The notes: generated by a model from the letters alone, not told the origin. A stretch of 49,457 bases of DNA from Burkholderia sp. Leaf177 (GCF_001424345.1 NZ_LMPF01000013.1:1-49457), one strand, 5' to 3'; numbered from the stretch's first letter, positions 25,685-35,843 are shown. Translations and numbers: made by a program.

Positions 25685-27505
25685 TCAGATTGCCTGCGTG
25701 CGCTTTTCGAGCCACGTTTTCGCCGCGCCCGAGACGTGCGGCGAGACGCGTTCAAGGACCGTCGCATGATATTCGTTGAGCCACGTGCGTTCGTCGTCGC
25801 GCAGCAAACTCAGGTCGATGCAGCGTGTGTCGATCGGGCACAAAGTCAGCGTTTCGAACTTGAGGAAATCGCCGAATTCGGTCTTCCCCGCGGCTTCGTT
25901 CATCACGAGGTTTTCGATGCGAATGCCCCACTTCCCTGGCCGGTAAAGCCCCGGCTCGATGGACGTGATCATGCCTTCTTCCATGGCCGTGAACGGCTCA
26001 GCCGGCGCGTAGTGCGAGATCACCTGCGGGCCTTCGTGCACGTTCAGGAAGTAGCCAACGCCGTGCCCCGTTCCATGTCCGTAGTCCGCGCCCGCTTCCC
26101 AGATCGGCGCGCGGGCGATGGCATCGAGCATCGGCGAACGGATGCCGCGCGGAAAACGCGCGCGTGACAACGCGATCGTCCCCTTCAGCACGACCGTGAA
26201 ATCGCGTTTGTGCTCGGCGGTGATCGTACCGATCGGCACCACGCGCGTAATGTCCGTCGTGCCGCTCAGATACTGGCCGCCCGAATCGATCAGCAGCAGA
26301 CCGTTGCCTTCGATCACCGAATGCGAACCGTCGGTGGCGCGGTAGTGCGGCATTGCGCCGTTCGCGTTGAACCCGGCGATGGTCGCAAAACTCAGCGTCA
26401 CGAAACCCGGCCGGCGAGCGCGCGCGGCCGTCAGTTTTTCGTCGATGGTCAATTCCGTGATCGTTTCGCGCCCAAGCGCGTCCTCGAACCACGCGAAGAA
26501 CTCGGCAAGCGCCGCGCCGTCGTGCTCCATGGTCGCGCGAATGTTGGCGGCGTCCGCTGCTGTCTTGCGTGATTTGGCGAACGTCGACGGATTCACCGAT
26601 TCCACGATCTTCACCTTCGCCGGCACTTTTTCCAGCGAGCCGAACGTGACGCGGCGCGGATCGACGAGCAACGCGGAACCCTTTGGCAACGCCGCGAGCG
26701 CGTAGCCGGTCTTGGCGTACGGCTCGACGTACACGTTGTCTTTCAGCAGCGACGCTCTGAGTCCGTCAGGGATTTTTCCATCGCCAACGAACACTGCCGC
26801 GTCGTCCAGCCCGATCAACGCGTGCGCGACGAACACGGGGTTGTAGGTGACATCCGAGCCGCGCAGATTGAAGAGCCACGCGAGGTCGTCGAGCGTGGAG
26901 ATGAAATGCCATTGCGCGCCTTTCTCGCGCATCACGCGGCGAACATCAGCTAATTTGTCGGCTCGCGTGACGCTCGACTGAGGCGCGACGTGTTCATAAA
27001 CGCTATCCGACGGCAGGCCCGGCCGCTCCGGCCAGACGGCATCGAGCAGATCGAGATCCGTGCGCAACACAATCCCGCGCGCGGTCAGTGCGTCCTTGAG
27101 CGTGCGCGCGGCGGCCACGCCGAGCACGGTGCCATCGACGGAAACCGTATCGCCCGCCGCGACATTCTCGGCGAGCCAGTCGACGTGCGGCGCCGACTGC
27201 TGGCCGGCCATCATCTTCATGAGCTTGATGCCGGTTCCGGCGAGCTGCGCTTCGGCTTGCGTCCAGTAGCGGCTATCGGCCCAGACGCCAGCGAAATCGC
27301 GCGTCACGACCAGCGTTCCAGCCGAGCCGGTGAATCCCGACAGCCACTGCCGCGCCTGCCAGCGCTCGGGCAGGTATTCCGAGATGTGCGGATCCGACGT
27401 TGGCACCAGCACGGCAGCCAGCGCTTCCCGCGCCATGACGCCCCGCAGCAGCTCGATTCGGCGGGCGAAGGTCTGTGCATCGGGGGAATTCAGTCGATCG
27501 TTCAT
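25685..27505 (-). CDS. aminopeptidase P family protein (M24B, Xaa-Pro)
   Basis: A 606-residue three-domain aminopeptidase P of the long (eukaryote-like) type. Two creatinase N-domains (MAREALAAVLVPTSDPHISE at the start) precede the pita-bread catalytic domain. Metal ligands are visible in LLIDSGGQYLSGTTDITR (two Asp), GHGTGHGVGYFLNVHEGPQ (His), and the Glu residues of MITSIEPGLY and WGIRIENLV. It removes N-terminal residues before proline, with two Mn2+ or Zn2+. AGGTGACC precedes the ATG. It forms a minus-strand series with the small membrane protein gene upstream and the HAD gene downstream. Confidence 0.92.
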   Translation of the reverse strand: MNDRLNSPDAQTFARRIELLRGVMAREALAAVLVPTSDPHISEYLPERWQARQWLSGFTGSAGTLVVTRDFAGVWADSRYWTQAEAQLAGTGIKLMKMMAGQQSAPHVDWLAENVAAGDTVSVDGTVLGVAAARTLKDALTARGIVLRTDLDLLDAVWPERPGLPSDSVYEHVAPQSSVTRADKLADVRRVMREKGAQWHFISTLDDLAWLFNLRGSDVTYNPVFVAHALIGLDDAAVFVGDGKIPDGLRASLLKDNVYVEPYAKTGYALAALPKGSALLVDPRRVTFGSLEKVPAKVKIVESVNPSTFAKSRKTAADAANIRATMEHDGAALAEFFAWFEDALGRETITELTIDEKLTAARARRPGFVTLSFATIAGFNANGAMPHYRATDGSHSVIEGNGLLLIDSGGQYLSGTTDITRVVPIGTITAEHKRDFTVVLKGTIALSRARFPRGIRSPMLDAIARAPIWEAGADYGHGTGHGVGYFLNVHEGPQVISHYAPAEPFTAMEEGMITSIEPGLYRPGKWGIRIENLVMNEAAGKTEFGDFLKFETLTLCPIDTRCIDLSLLRDDERTWLNEYHATVLERVSPHVSGAAKTWLEKRTQAI

Positions 27506-27567
27506 GAGGTCACCTGCAGAATTTGTTTAGTCACGCGCGCTCGGTGGCGCGCGTTCAGCGGAGCGCC

Positions 27568-27831
27568 TTAGCGCCGCGCCGCCAGTCCAACCGCGATTGT
27601 CACGGCTGCCAGCGCGACGAGCACGCAGGCCAGCCACTCGAGCGAATCGCCATCGTGGAAAGCGCCGGTGAGATTGCCCAGCATTTTCGCGATAACCGCT
27701 CCGACGATGGCTGCGACCAAAGCCAGCCAGAAACCGCCCGTGCGTTTCGCGCCCGACCGGCGCAACGGATGCAGCCACCAGGCCGCCAAGCCAACCACAA
27801 ACCCGAGAAAAACGATGCCAACCCACCCCAT
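27568..27831 (-). CDS. GlsB/YeaQ/YmgE-like small membrane protein
   Basis: An 87-residue protein with three hydrophobic segments: WVGIVFLGFVVGLAAWWLHP, FWLALVAAIVGAVIAKMLGN and LACVLVALAAVTIAVGLA. Short size, glycine-rich helices and three spans fit the GlsB/YeaQ/YmgE (transglycosylase-associated) group, whose function is uncertain but often stress-linked. The ATG at 27831 is used; the GTG one codon earlier is possible. It lies 62 bp upstream of the aminopeptidase gene on the same strand. Confidence 0.65.
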   Translation of the reverse strand: MGWVGIVFLGFVVGLAAWWLHPLRRSGAKRTGGFWLALVAAIVGAVIAKMLGNLTGAFHDGDSLEWLACVLVALAAVTIAVGLAARR

Positions 27832-28036
27832 CACAAATCCGTTCCGGGCGAATTCAGACTAAACCTATGTGTCGAATCGAAAGGGTGAACTAGCATTTTC
27901 AATCCCGTGTTATTAGAAGGTCTGGAAAGGCGCTCGCAGCGCAGCGGTTGAGTTTAGGGGCCTGGAATGGCGATGGCAAGCGCACGCCACGCCAGCCAGT
28001 TTCCCCACTTGAGCGCGCGCGGCAGCGTAAGAAATC

Positions 28037-28798
28037 ATGCGAATCGCCATCATCGACGCGGACGTCCAGCACGCCGCACTCATCCGTCGGACTCTCGTCC
28101 TGGACGGCCATTTCTGCCATTTCTTCCCGACTCCGCCGGCGCTGCTCGACCGTATGCGTCACGACACGTTCGATCTGTTGATCGCGGCCAATGAAACGCG
28201 CGACATGATCGGCGCGGAAATCATCGAACGCGTACGGCATATGGCGCCCCAGCTTCCCATCGTGCTGATGGCGGCCAGCCAGAACGAGGCCGACGTGGTC
28301 GCTTGCCTGAAGGCCGGAGCGGACGATTGTGTATCGAAACCAGTGCGCTTCGACGAACTCGCCGCCCGCGTTGAAGTGCTGGCGCGGCGCAGCATGGTGC
28401 GCACGCCCGCAGCGGAGCATTTCGGCGACTATCGCTTTAATTCGTCTGAGCTGAGCGTGAGTTTCGCCGACAAGCGCGTGTTGCTCACGCCGAAGGAATT
28501 TCGCTTCGCGCGGCTGTTGTTCACGAACCTGTCGCGCGCCGTCTCACGGGCGCACATCATGGAAGTCGTATGGCCGCGAGGCAGCGACATGGCGTCGCGC
28601 ACACTCGATACCCACGCATCGCGCCTGCGTTCGAAATTGAACCTCCGCCCCGAAAACGGCTATCGGCTGACGCCGCTTTACGGCTATGGCTACCAGCTGG
28701 ACCGGATTGAAGACGCCCATATGCCCGGAGGCTTATCAGGCATGGGTTACGCCGGGAAGTCGCCGGTAGGGACTGAAGAAATTCGTGAAAGGCTATAA
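28037..28798 (+). CDS. atypical OmpR-type response regulator lacking the phospho-acceptor Asp
   Basis: A 253-residue protein with an N-terminal receiver-like domain (1-120) and a C-terminal winged helix (about 135-230; [20 protein letters not shown], then [19 protein letters not shown]). Aligned by eye with OmpR, the phospho-acceptor Asp is A51 ([12 protein letters not shown]), the switch Thr is A79 (PIVLMAASQ), and one of the N-terminal acidic pair is replaced (IIDADV). The conserved Lys (K101 in CVSKPV) remains. Phosphorylation control is therefore unlikely. No histidine kinase is adjacent. Its 3' end overlaps a TATAAT box that probably drives hemA. TAAGAAA is a weak ribosome-binding site. 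Confidence 0.82.
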   Translation: MRIAIIDADVQHAALIRRTLVLDGHFCHFFPTPPALLDRMRHDTFDLLIAANETRDMIGAEIIERVRHMAPQLPIVLMAASQNEADVVACLKAGADDCVSKPVRFDELAARVEVLARRSMVRTPAAEHFGDYRFNSSELSVSFADKRVLLTPKEFRFARLLFTNLSRAVSRAHIMEVVWPRGSDMASRTLDTHASRLRSKLNLRPENGYRLTPLYGYGYQLDRIEDAHMPGGLSGMGYAGKSPVGTEEIRERL

Positions 28799-28799
28799 T
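28794..28799 (+). promoter_or_regulatory. consensus -10 box for hemA
   Basis: TATAAT overlaps the TAA stop of the regulator gene and lies 52 bp upstream of the hemA ATG, giving a leader of about 45 nt. The -35 region has no good match. Confidence 0.45.
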
Positions 28800-28851
28800 A
28801 TCGGGCTCATTCCAAGGCATTCTTAAAAGGCCATCAGCTCAGGCCCACAAC

Positions 28852-30156
28852 ATGCAGCTCCTCGCGATCGGAATCAACCACCACACTGCGCCTGTCGCCC
28901 TGCGCGAACGCGTGGCGTTTCCGCTCGAACAGATCAAGCCGGCTCTCGGCGCCTTGAAAGACCTGTGGCTGGGCTCCACGGGCAAGGCGGCGCCGGAAGC
29001 GGCGATTCTGTCAACGTGCAACCGCACGGAGCTGTATTGCGCAACGAACGACAAAGCCGCGCGCGACGCCGCCGTTCACTGGCTTTCGAAGTACCACAAT
29101 CTGCCGGTCTCCGAGCTTGCGCCGCACGTCTACGCGTTGCCGCAATCCGAAGCCGTGCGGCACGCGTTCCGGGTCGCCTCGGGGCTTGATTCCATGGTGC
29201 TCGGCGAGACGCAGATCGTCGGACAGATGAAGGATGCCGTGCGCACGGCTTCGGAAGCCGGCGCGCTGGGTACATATCTGAATCAGTTGTTCCAGCGCAC
29301 ATTTGCTGTTGCCAAGGAAGTGCGCACGACAACCGAAATCGGCGCGCAATCGGTTTCCATGGCCGCCGCCGCCGTGCGTCTCGCGCAGCGTATCTTCGAA
29401 AATATTTCGGGCCAGCGCGTCTTGTTCATTGGCGCGGGCGAAATGATCGAGTTATGCGCCACGCATTTCGCCGCACAAAAGCCGCGTGAACTTGTGGTCG
29501 CGAACCGTACCGCCGAACGTGGCGAGAAACTCGCGGATCGTTTCAACGGCCGCTCGATTCCCCTCTCCGAACTCCCCGCGCGCATGCACGAGTTCGACAT
29601 CATCGTGTCGTGCACGGCTTCCACGCTGCCAATCATCGGGCTGGGCGCGGTCGAGCGCGCCGTGAAAGCGCGCCGCCATCGGCCAATTTTCATGGTCGAT
29701 CTTGCCGTGCCGCGCGACATCGAACCTGAAGCGGGTGAATTGCAGGACGTGTTTCTCTACACCGTCGACGACCTCGGCGCGATCGTGCGCGAAGGCAGTG
29801 CGTCGCGTCAGGCGGCGGTGGCGCAAGCAGAATCGATCATCGACACACGCGTGCAGAATTTCATGCAATGGCTCGACGCACGCAGCATCGTGCCGGTGAT
29901 CCGTCACATGCACACGCAAGCCGACGCATTGCGTCGCGCCGAAGTCGAGCGTGCGCGCAAGATGCTTGCGCGCGGCGAAGATCCGGCGGCGGTGCTCGAA
30001 GCGCTGTCGCAATCGCTTACGAACAAGCTGATCCATGGTCCCACGCACGCGCTCAGTCGTGCCAGCCATGAGAATCGCGACCAGCTCATCGAATTGATGG
30101 GCGGACTGTACAAACACGGCCATCCGGCGGGATCGAACGATCCTTCGGAAAACTAG
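28852..30156 (+). CDS. hemA: glutamyl-tRNA reductase
   Basis: A 434-residue HemA, the first enzyme of the C5 pathway to tetrapyrroles. It reduces glutamyl-tRNA to glutamate 1-semialdehyde with NADPH. The catalytic Cys is C56 in [31 protein letters not shown] (about 109-127) is the tRNA/substrate region, [17 protein letters not shown] the NADPH-binding Rossmann motif, and the C-terminal helix serves dimerisation. It precedes prfA, the gene order hemA-prfA-prmC also seen in enterics. A TATAAT box sits 52 bp upstream. Confidence 0.96.
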   Translation: MQLLAIGINHHTAPVALRERVAFPLEQIKPALGALKDLWLGSTGKAAPEAAILSTCNRTELYCATNDKAARDAAVHWLSKYHNLPVSELAPHVYALPQSEAVRHAFRVASGLDSMVLGETQIVGQMKDAVRTASEAGALGTYLNQLFQRTFAVAKEVRTTTEIGAQSVSMAAAAVRLAQRIFENISGQRVLFIGAGEMIELCATHFAAQKPRELVVANRTAERGEKLADRFNGRSIPLSELPARMHEFDIIVSCTASTLPIIGLGAVERAVKARRHRPIFMVDLAVPRDIEPEAGELQDVFLYTVDDLGAIVREGSASRQAAVAQAESIIDTRVQNFMQWLDARSIVPVIRHMHTQADALRRAEVERARKMLARGEDPAAVLEALSQSLTNKLIHGPTHALSRASHENRDQLIELMGGLYKHGHPAGSNDPSEN

Positions 30157-30252
30157 CGCCCCTATTCCGCTTCTTCAGCAGCGCCGCTGCTCGCTCCTCT
30201 CGCGGCCGCTTTCCTGATCGCAGTCTTCTCCGGAGCCTCGCTCCAGCATCCC

Positions 30253-31335
30253 ATGAAAACGAGCATGCAAAGCAAGCTCGACCAGCTCACTACCCGGCTG
30301 GCCGAACTCAATGACCTGATGAGCCGCGAAGACGTGACGGCCGATATGGATCAGTATCGGAAGATCACGAAGGAAAACGCGGAGATTGGCCCCGTCGTGG
30401 AGCAATACGCGTTGTGGCGCCAGGCTTCCAACGACGAACTCACCGCGCAGGAATTGCTCGCCGATCCCTCCATGCGCGACTTCGCCGAAGAGGAAATCGG
30501 CGAGGCGCGCGAGCGGATGGCTTCGATAGAACGCGATCTGCAAGCCATGTTGCTGCCAAAAGATCCGAACGACGACCGCAATATCTTCATCGAAATCCGC
30601 GCGGGCACGGGCGGCGACGAATCGGCGCTGTTTGCCGGCGACCTGCTGCGCATGTATCTGCGATACGCCGAGCGCAATCGCTGGACGGTCGAGATGATGT
30701 CGGAAAGCGCGTCGGATCTGGGCGGTTATAAGGAAGTGATCGTGCGGATCGCGGGCCTCAACGTGTATTCGAAGCTGAAATTCGAGTCCGGCGGGCATCG
30801 CGTGCAGCGGGTTCCGGCGACCGAAACGCAAGGACGCATTCACACGTCGGCGTGCACGGTTGCAGTGATGCCGGAAGCCGATGAAATTGGCGAAGTGGTG
30901 ATCAATCCCGCGGATTTGCGCATCGACACCTTCCGCGCTTCGGGCGCGGGCGGCCAGCACATCAACAAGACCGATTCGGCCGTGCGCGTGACGCATTTGC
31001 CGACGGGAATTGTCGTGGAATGCCAGGACGACCGCTCGCAGCACAAGAACAAGGATCGCGCGTTGAAAGTGCTCGCCGCGCGGATCATGGACAAGCAGTA
31101 TCACGAGCAGCACGCGAAGGAAGCCGCCACGCGCAAGAGTCTGATTGGTTCGGGCGACCGCTCCGAGCGAATCCGGACGTACAACTTCCCGCAAGGGCGG
31201 ATGACGGATCATCGGATCAATCTGACGCTTTACAAGCTCGACGCGATCATGGATGGCGATATCGATGAACTCGTGGCCGCGCTCGTCAGCGAGCATCAAG
31301 CCGAGTTGCTGGCCGCGTTGGGCGACGCGGAATGA
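30253..31335 (+). CDS. prfA: peptide chain release factor 1
   Basis: A 360-residue RF1 that reads UAA and UAG. The codon-recognition motif PAT is at 188-190 ([18 protein letters not shown]) and the peptidyl-hydrolysis motif GGQ at 233-235 ([15 protein letters not shown]), whose Gln is the target of PrmC methylation. A second possible start lies four codons downstream. The 96-bp gap after hemA is C-rich without a terminator. The stop overlaps the prmC start (ATGA), coupling the factor to its modifying enzyme. Confidence 0.97.
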   Translation: MKTSMQSKLDQLTTRLAELNDLMSREDVTADMDQYRKITKENAEIGPVVEQYALWRQASNDELTAQELLADPSMRDFAEEEIGEARERMASIERDLQAMLLPKDPNDDRNIFIEIRAGTGGDESALFAGDLLRMYLRYAERNRWTVEMMSESASDLGGYKEVIVRIAGLNVYSKLKFESGGHRVQRVPATETQGRIHTSACTVAVMPEADEIGEVVINPADLRIDTFRASGAGGQHINKTDSAVRVTHLPTGIVVECQDDRSQHKNKDRALKVLAARIMDKQYHEQHAKEAATRKSLIGSGDRSERIRTYNFPQGRMTDHRINLTLYKLDAIMDGDIDELVAALVSEHQAELLAALGDAE

Positions 31336-32159
31336 CGACCGCTGCCGGGTTATTGCGTGCATCGGCCTTGCCAGCGCTCGAAGCACGGATCCTGCTCGAG
31401 CACGTACTCGGCTGGCGTCGCACGGAGTTGATCACGCGCGACGAAGAAGCGTTGCATGCGGAAAGCGTAGGCCAGTTCGAAGCGCTTGCGCAACGGCGCT
31501 TGAACGGCGAGCCGATCGCGCAACTTGTCGGAACGCGCGAGTTTTTTGGGTTGTCGTTCGATGTTACGCCCGATGTGCTGATTCCCCGCCCGGAAACCGA
31601 ATTGCTGGTCGAGATTGCGCTGACGAAAATCGAGGGAATCGAAAAGCCGCGCGTACTCGATCTCGGCACGGGCAGTGGCGCAATTGCCGTGGCGATCGCT
31701 TCGTCTCGCGTCGATGCCAAGGTCTGGGCCGTCGATCAATCGGCGGAAGCGCTAGCGGTGGCGGCTCGAAATGCATCGAAATTGCTCGGCGGCGGCCAGA
31801 CGCTGAACCTGCTTCAAAGCAACTGGACTGACGCGCTCGATCCGGCGCTGCGGTTCGAGGTGATCGTGAGCAATCCGCCCTATATCGCGCAACACGATCC
31901 CCATCTGTCCGAAGGCGATCTGCGTTTCGAACCGCGCTTCGCCCTCACCGACGAAGCCGACGGGCTCAATGCAATCCGCACGATCATCCAGACGGCGCCG
32001 TTTTTTCTCGCCGCGAACGGTTCTCTCTGGCTTGAACACGGCTACGACCAGGCGGCGGAAGTTCGCGCGCTGCTGACCGCGCGCGGCTTTTCCAACGTAC
32101 GTTCGGAACGCGATCTCGCCGGAATAGAACGCGCCAGCGGCGGAGTGTTCACGGCATGA
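31332..32159 (+). CDS. prmC: peptide chain release factor N5-glutamine methyltransferase
   Basis: A 275-residue SAM methyltransferase that methylates the GGQ glutamine of RF1 and RF2. The N-terminal helical substrate domain is followed by the Rossmann domain with SAM motif [12 protein letters not shown] (109-120) and the glutamine-methyltransferase motif NPPY at 181-184 ([12 protein letters not shown]). The ATG overlaps the prfA stop (ATGA). The usual family length is about 277, so it is complete. Confidence 0.96.
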   Translation: MTTAAGLLRASALPALEARILLEHVLGWRRTELITRDEEALHAESVGQFEALAQRRLNGEPIAQLVGTREFFGLSFDVTPDVLIPRPETELLVEIALTKIEGIEKPRVLDLGTGSGAIAVAIASSRVDAKVWAVDQSAEALAVAARNASKLLGGGQTLNLLQSNWTDALDPALRFEVIVSNPPYIAQHDPHLSEGDLRFEPRFALTDEADGLNAIRTIIQTAPFFLAANGSLWLEHGYDQAAEVRALLTARGFSNVRSERDLAGIERASGGVFTA

Positions 32160-32281
32160 CTTCCGGGAGCGCTCAAGCTGCGTCGATAGAAATCCGCTAT
32201 CATTTCAGGCACGTTGGCGTGTGAAATCCCGCGCCGCTCGACCCCAATCAACCCGCATTACAACGCATCGCAGGATAGACC

Positions 32282-32593
32282 ATGGATACGCAAGAACGCA
32301 TCAAGCAAATCGTCGATGAAGCACCGGTCGTGCTGTTCATGAAAGGCACGGCGCAATTCCCGATGTGCGGTTTTTCCGGCCGCGCCATCCAGGTTCTGAA
32401 GGCTTGCGGCGTGACCGAGCTGAAAACGGTCAATGTCCTCGAAGACGAAGGCGTGCGCCAGGGCATCAAGGAATTCTCCAACTGGCCGACCATTCCGCAG
32501 CTTTACGTGAAGGGCGAGTTCATCGGCGGATCGGACATCATGATGGAAATGTACGAATCGGGCGAATTGCAGCAATTGTTTGCCGCTGCCTGA
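32282..32593 (+). CDS. grxD: monothiol glutaredoxin, Grx4 family
   Basis: A 103-residue monothiol glutaredoxin with the CGFS motif at 29-32 (TAQFPMCGFSGRA), the GSH-binding TVP-like stretch NWPTIPQLYVKGEFIGG and the DIMMEMYESGELQ helix. Such proteins bind a bridging [2Fe-2S] cluster with glutathione and deliver it to iron-sulfur targets. AGGATAG precedes the ATG by about 4 nt. A TATCAT box is about 80 bp upstream. Its last codons overlap the proposed ubiX start. Confidence 0.95.
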   Translation: MDTQERIKQIVDEAPVVLFMKGTAQFPMCGFSGRAIQVLKACGVTELKTVNVLEDEGVRQGIKEFSNWPTIPQLYVKGEFIGGSDIMMEMYESGELQQLFAAA

Positions 32594-33221
32594 GTCCGAC
32601 GCGAGCTTGGCCGCCGACCGTTCTTTCCCTGCCGCTCCCGCGCCGCGACGGTTGATTGTCGCGATCACCGGTGCGACGGGTTCCATCTACGGCGTCCGGC
32701 TCCTCGAAACGCTGCGCCGCCTTGGTGGCGTGGAAACGCATCTGCTGATATCCAGTGCGGGCTGGCTCAACATCCAGCACGAGCTGGATTTCGATAAAAC
32801 CACCGTCCACGCGCTTGCGGATGTCGTGCATAACGTGCGCGATGTCGGCGCGAGCATTGCCTCCGGATCGTTCGCGACCGATGGCATGGTGGTTGCGCCA
32901 TGCTCCATGAAAACGCTGGCGAGCATTGCGCTGGGTTTATCGGACAATCTGATTACTCGCGCCGCCGACGTCGTGCTGAAAGAACGCCGCCGTCTCGTCC
33001 TGATGGTTCGCGAAACGCCGTTCAATCTCGCGCATCTACGCAATATGACTTCGGTCACGGAAATGGGCGGCGTGATCTTCCCGCCGCTGCCGGCGTTTTA
33101 TCAACGGCCGGGTTCTATCAATGAAATGGTCGATCAAACGGTGGAACGGGTTATCGATATGTTTGCGATCGGGCCATCGATTGCGACAGCGTGGCCGGGA
33201 TTGAAGGGCGCCGAGCATTAA
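32580..33221 (+). CDS. ubiX: flavin prenyltransferase UbiX
   Basis: A flavin prenyltransferase that makes prenylated FMN, the cofactor of UbiD decarboxylase in ubiquinone synthesis. The Rossmann-like FMN site is VAITGATGSIYGVRLLETL, followed by SSAGWLNIQHEL, the catalytic region MVVAPCSMKTLASIALGLSD, and RRLVLMVRETPFNLAHLRNM. The start is uncertain: no ATG lies before the conserved RRLIVAITG. The TTG at 32580 overlaps grxD by 14 bp and gives 213 residues; a TTG at 32607 is another option, and neither has a good ribosome-binding site. Probably co-translated with grxD. Confidence 0.92.
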   Translation: MPLPESDASLAADRSFPAAPAPRRLIVAITGATGSIYGVRLLETLRRLGGVETHLLISSAGWLNIQHELDFDKTTVHALADVVHNVRDVGASIASGSFATDGMVVAPCSMKTLASIALGLSDNLITRAADVVLKERRRLVLMVRETPFNLAHLRNMTSVTEMGGVIFPPLPAFYQRPGSINEMVDQTVERVIDMFAIGPSIATAWPGLKGAEH

Positions 33222-33280
33222 CAACAAACGCGACACAATTCATCTCCTCGGCAACCGTTTATCAACACGCTGAGCGTCCG

Positions 33281-33286
33281 TATAGT
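33281..33286 (+). promoter_or_regulatory. -10 candidate for the DODA-type dioxygenase gene
   Basis: TATAGT 32 bp before the ATG at 33319, with a weak -35 (TTTATC) at 17 bp. Confidence 0.35.
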
Positions 33287-33318
33287 TGTGGCAACCACTT
33301 ATTCAGAGGTTTGCTGCC

Positions 33319-34104
33319 ATGTCCCGACTTCCCACAATTTTTATTTCGCACGGCGCGCCGACGCTGCCTATCGATCCTTCGATGCCATCGGCCGAATTCG
33401 CGTCATTTGCTACACGCTTTGAACGCCCGCGCTCGATCCTCATGCTTTCCGCTCACTGGGGCACGGCGCAGCCGGTTGCGAGCGTTGCCGAGCAACCGGA
33501 AACCATCCATGATTTTTATGGCTTTCCGCGCGCGTTGTACGAGATCCAATATCGTGCGCCCGGCGCGCCGGAACTCGGGAAACGCGCGGCGACGCTTTTG
33601 ACGGAAGCCGGCATAACATCGGCAATCACGGACCACGGACTGGATCACGGCGCATGGGTGCCGCTGTTGCTGATGTATCCAGAGGCCGCAATTCCTGTCG
33701 CACAATTATCGATACAGCCGCATCTCGATCCTGCCCATCATTATCGCGTGGGCCAGGCGCTGCAGTCGCTCCGCAACGATGGCGTGATGATCGTGGGCTC
33801 GGGCCAGATCACGCACAACCTGCGCACGGCCGATTTCGGCGCGCGACCGGAAGACGGAGATCCACGCGTGACTGAATTCACGAATTGGTTCGAGGAGAAG
33901 ATGGCAAACCGGGATATTGCCGCGTTGCTGGATTACAGAAAACAGGCGCCGCACGCAGTGTTGATGCATCCAACCGATGAACATCTGCTGCCTATTTTCG
34001 GCGCGTTAGGGGCCGCGGGCGATGATTTTGAGCTGGATATTCAGTCGCTCGGCACATTTCAAAAGACGCTGGCTATGACGAATTATGTTTTCAGCAGCAC
34101 CTGA
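33319..34104 (+). CDS. DODA-type extradiol ring-opening dioxygenase (YgiD-like)
   Basis: A 261-residue LigB-superfamily protein of the YgiD/4,5-DOPA dioxygenase group. Metal ligands are visible at the N-terminus (IFISHGAPTLPID, His), in MLSAHWGTAQP (His) and in the C-terminal TDEHLLPIFGALGAAG. The TDHGLDHGAWVPLLLMYPEA segment contributes catalytic His residues. Such enzymes cleave catecholic rings, but the natural bacterial substrate is unknown. The ATG at 33319 has AGAGGT about 9 nt upstream; an upstream in-frame start would add 11 residues before the conserved beta strand. A terminator follows. Confidence 0.88.
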   Translation: MSRLPTIFISHGAPTLPIDPSMPSAEFASFATRFERPRSILMLSAHWGTAQPVASVAEQPETIHDFYGFPRALYEIQYRAPGAPELGKRAATLLTEAGITSAITDHGLDHGAWVPLLLMYPEAAIPVAQLSIQPHLDPAHHYRVGQALQSLRNDGVMIVGSGQITHNLRTADFGARPEDGDPRVTEFTNWFEEKMANRDIAALLDYRKQAPHAVLMHPTDEHLLPIFGALGAAGDDFELDIQSLGTFQKTLAMTNYVFSST

Positions 34105-34140
34105 TTTACACAAAATCCGTCAACTTGCCGCATAAGCTAT

Positions 34141-34173
34141 AAACCCGCCGAGACTTCCGGCGGGTTTTTTTAT
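34141..34173. terminator. intrinsic terminator after the dioxygenase gene
   Basis: AAACCCGCCG (34141-34150) pairs with CGGCGGGTTT (34158-34167), followed by more T residues to 34171. It can also serve the convergent permease gene through the A-run on the other side. Confidence 0.88.
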
Positions 34174-34197
34174 TTCAGGCAAATCGACCCATCATTT

Positions 34198-35790
34198 TCA
34201 ATGACCGATGCCTTCGAGAATCTCATCGTGGCTTTCGCGTTCTTCCAGATATTGCGTTCTGTAGCCGGTATGCACGCCCCAGTAATAAAAGGCGAGCGCC
34301 AACACGGCAACGATCGCCATATCCCAGCCGTATGGCAATAATCCACGGCCGCCAAATTCCTTGCTGCCGATCAGCGACAAAACGGCCATGGAAGGCAAAT
34401 AAGCGACTAGCCACCACGATGCCTTCAGGTCATTTCCCCACGTACCGAAGCCGGTTTTAGCTTGGTAGTAGAAATAAACCGGCAACGCGACGACCATCAA
34501 CACAATGATTTCGCCGGTCAGCGGCCATTTGGCCCAATACAGAACTTCCGACGCACACACGAACGCGAACGGCGCAATGATGACCATGCCCGGAATCGTC
34601 AATGGCCGATGCAAATCCGTCGCCGCCCGACGCAACGCCATCAGGCTCACTGGACCGGTGAGGTAGGAGATGACCGTTGCCACCGAAATCACCGCCGCGA
34701 GCGAACTCCAGCCGCGGAAGAAGAACATGAAGATGAACGCGACGATCAGGTTGAAGAACATCGCCGGACGCGGCACGCCATAAAGCGGATGCACGCTGCC
34801 GAGGAACTTCGGCAAGGTGTTGTTGCGCTCCATTGCATAGATCATACGGGAGGTGGTCGCCATGTAAGTGGTGCCCGTGCCGCTGGGACTGACGAATGCA
34901 TCGACGTAAAGCAGGAATGCCAGCCAGTTCAAGTTCAGCGCTAAAGCGAGTTCCGCAAACGGCGATGCGAAGTTGAAATGACTCCAGCCCTTCAAGACGT
35001 CGCCGGGACTTACCGCACCGATATATGCGACTTGCAACAGCACATAAATAACCAAAGCAAGGAGAATCGAACCGATTACCGCAAATGGAATGCTCTTCGA
35101 TGGATTACGTGCTTCCCCGGCCAGATTAACCGGACTCTGAAATCCGTTAAAACTAAATACGATTCCGCTGGTTGCAACAGCCGTTAATACTGCCGACCAA
35201 CCATAAGGCGCAAAACTCGATGTCGTGCCAAAGTTTTCCGCGTGAAAACCTGTCAGCATCAATCCCAGGATCGTAGCGCCAGGAATAATGAATTTAAAAA
35301 CGGTAATCAATGAATTCGCGCGCGCGAACAACTTGACGCCCCAATAATTCAGCAGGAAGTAAACAATGACGAGTAACGCCGATAAACCCAATCCTATAGG
35401 CGTGAGTGATTCATCGACATAAAGCGCATGCGCCCAGGCATAAGGCCACGTACTCATGTATTGAATCGATGCCTCGGCTTCAATGGGAATAACCGAAACA
35501 ATCGCAATCCAGTTCGCCCATGCGCTTACGAATCCGACCAGCGCGCCATGTGAATAGCGCGCGTATCGAACCATGCCGCCCGACTCAGGGAACATTGCGC
35601 CGAGTTCCGCATAGGTGAGCGCAATGGCGAGTATCACGAGCGCACCGATAACCCACGCCACAATTGCTGCCGGTCCCGCAATCTTGGCCGCCTTCCAGGC
35701 GCCGAACAACCAGCCGGAACCGATGATGGAACCCAGACCCGTCAGCAGCAACGCTACCGGGCCGATGTTCCGTTGAATAGAACTTTTCAC
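34198..35790 (-). CDS. APC-superfamily amino acid/polyamine permease
   Basis: A 530-residue inner-membrane permease with 12 or more hydrophobic helices. The first helix carries the substrate-binding pattern LLTGLGSIIGSGWLFGAWK typical of APC members, and the FAPYGWSAVLTAVATSGIVFSF region is helix 6. Family members import amino acids or amines by proton symport or antiport; the substrate is unknown. The GTG at 35790 with AAGGAG 8 nt upstream is the best start. The gene is visibly less GC-biased at third codon positions than its neighbours, mostly in its 5' half, hinting at a different history. A perfect 12-bp palindrome lies 42 bp upstream. Confidence 0.85.
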   Translation of the reverse strand: MKSSIQRNIGPVALLLTGLGSIIGSGWLFGAWKAAKIAGPAAIVAWVIGALVILAIALTYAELGAMFPESGGMVRYARYSHGALVGFVSAWANWIAIVSVIPIEAEASIQYMSTWPYAWAHALYVDESLTPIGLGLSALLVIVYFLLNYWGVKLFARANSLITVFKFIIPGATILGLMLTGFHAENFGTTSSFAPYGWSAVLTAVATSGIVFSFNGFQSPVNLAGEARNPSKSIPFAVIGSILLALVIYVLLQVAYIGAVSPGDVLKGWSHFNFASPFAELALALNLNWLAFLLYVDAFVSPSGTGTTYMATTSRMIYAMERNNTLPKFLGSVHPLYGVPRPAMFFNLIVAFIFMFFFRGWSSLAAVISVATVISYLTGPVSLMALRRAATDLHRPLTIPGMVIIAPFAFVCASEVLYWAKWPLTGEIIVLMVVALPVYFYYQAKTGFGTWGNDLKASWWLVAYLPSMAVLSLIGSKEFGGRGLLPYGWDMAIVAVLALAFYYWGVHTGYRTQYLEERESHDEILEGIGH

Positions 35791-35831
35791 TCCGTCTCCT
35801 TGAGTCAGCAAACTTCCAATCGGCCGATGCG

Positions 35832-35843
35832 GTTCATATGAAC
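35832..35843. promoter_or_regulatory. perfect palindrome upstream of the permease gene
   Basis: GTTCATATGAAC is a perfect 12-bp dyad, 42 bp upstream of the permease start, in the position of a repressor or activator site. No regulator gene is adjacent. Confidence 0.35.

Noticed and set aside
30175..31386. 403-codon open frame antisense to prfA
   Set aside because: prfA has all release-factor motifs; the antisense product is Arg/His-rich without domains.
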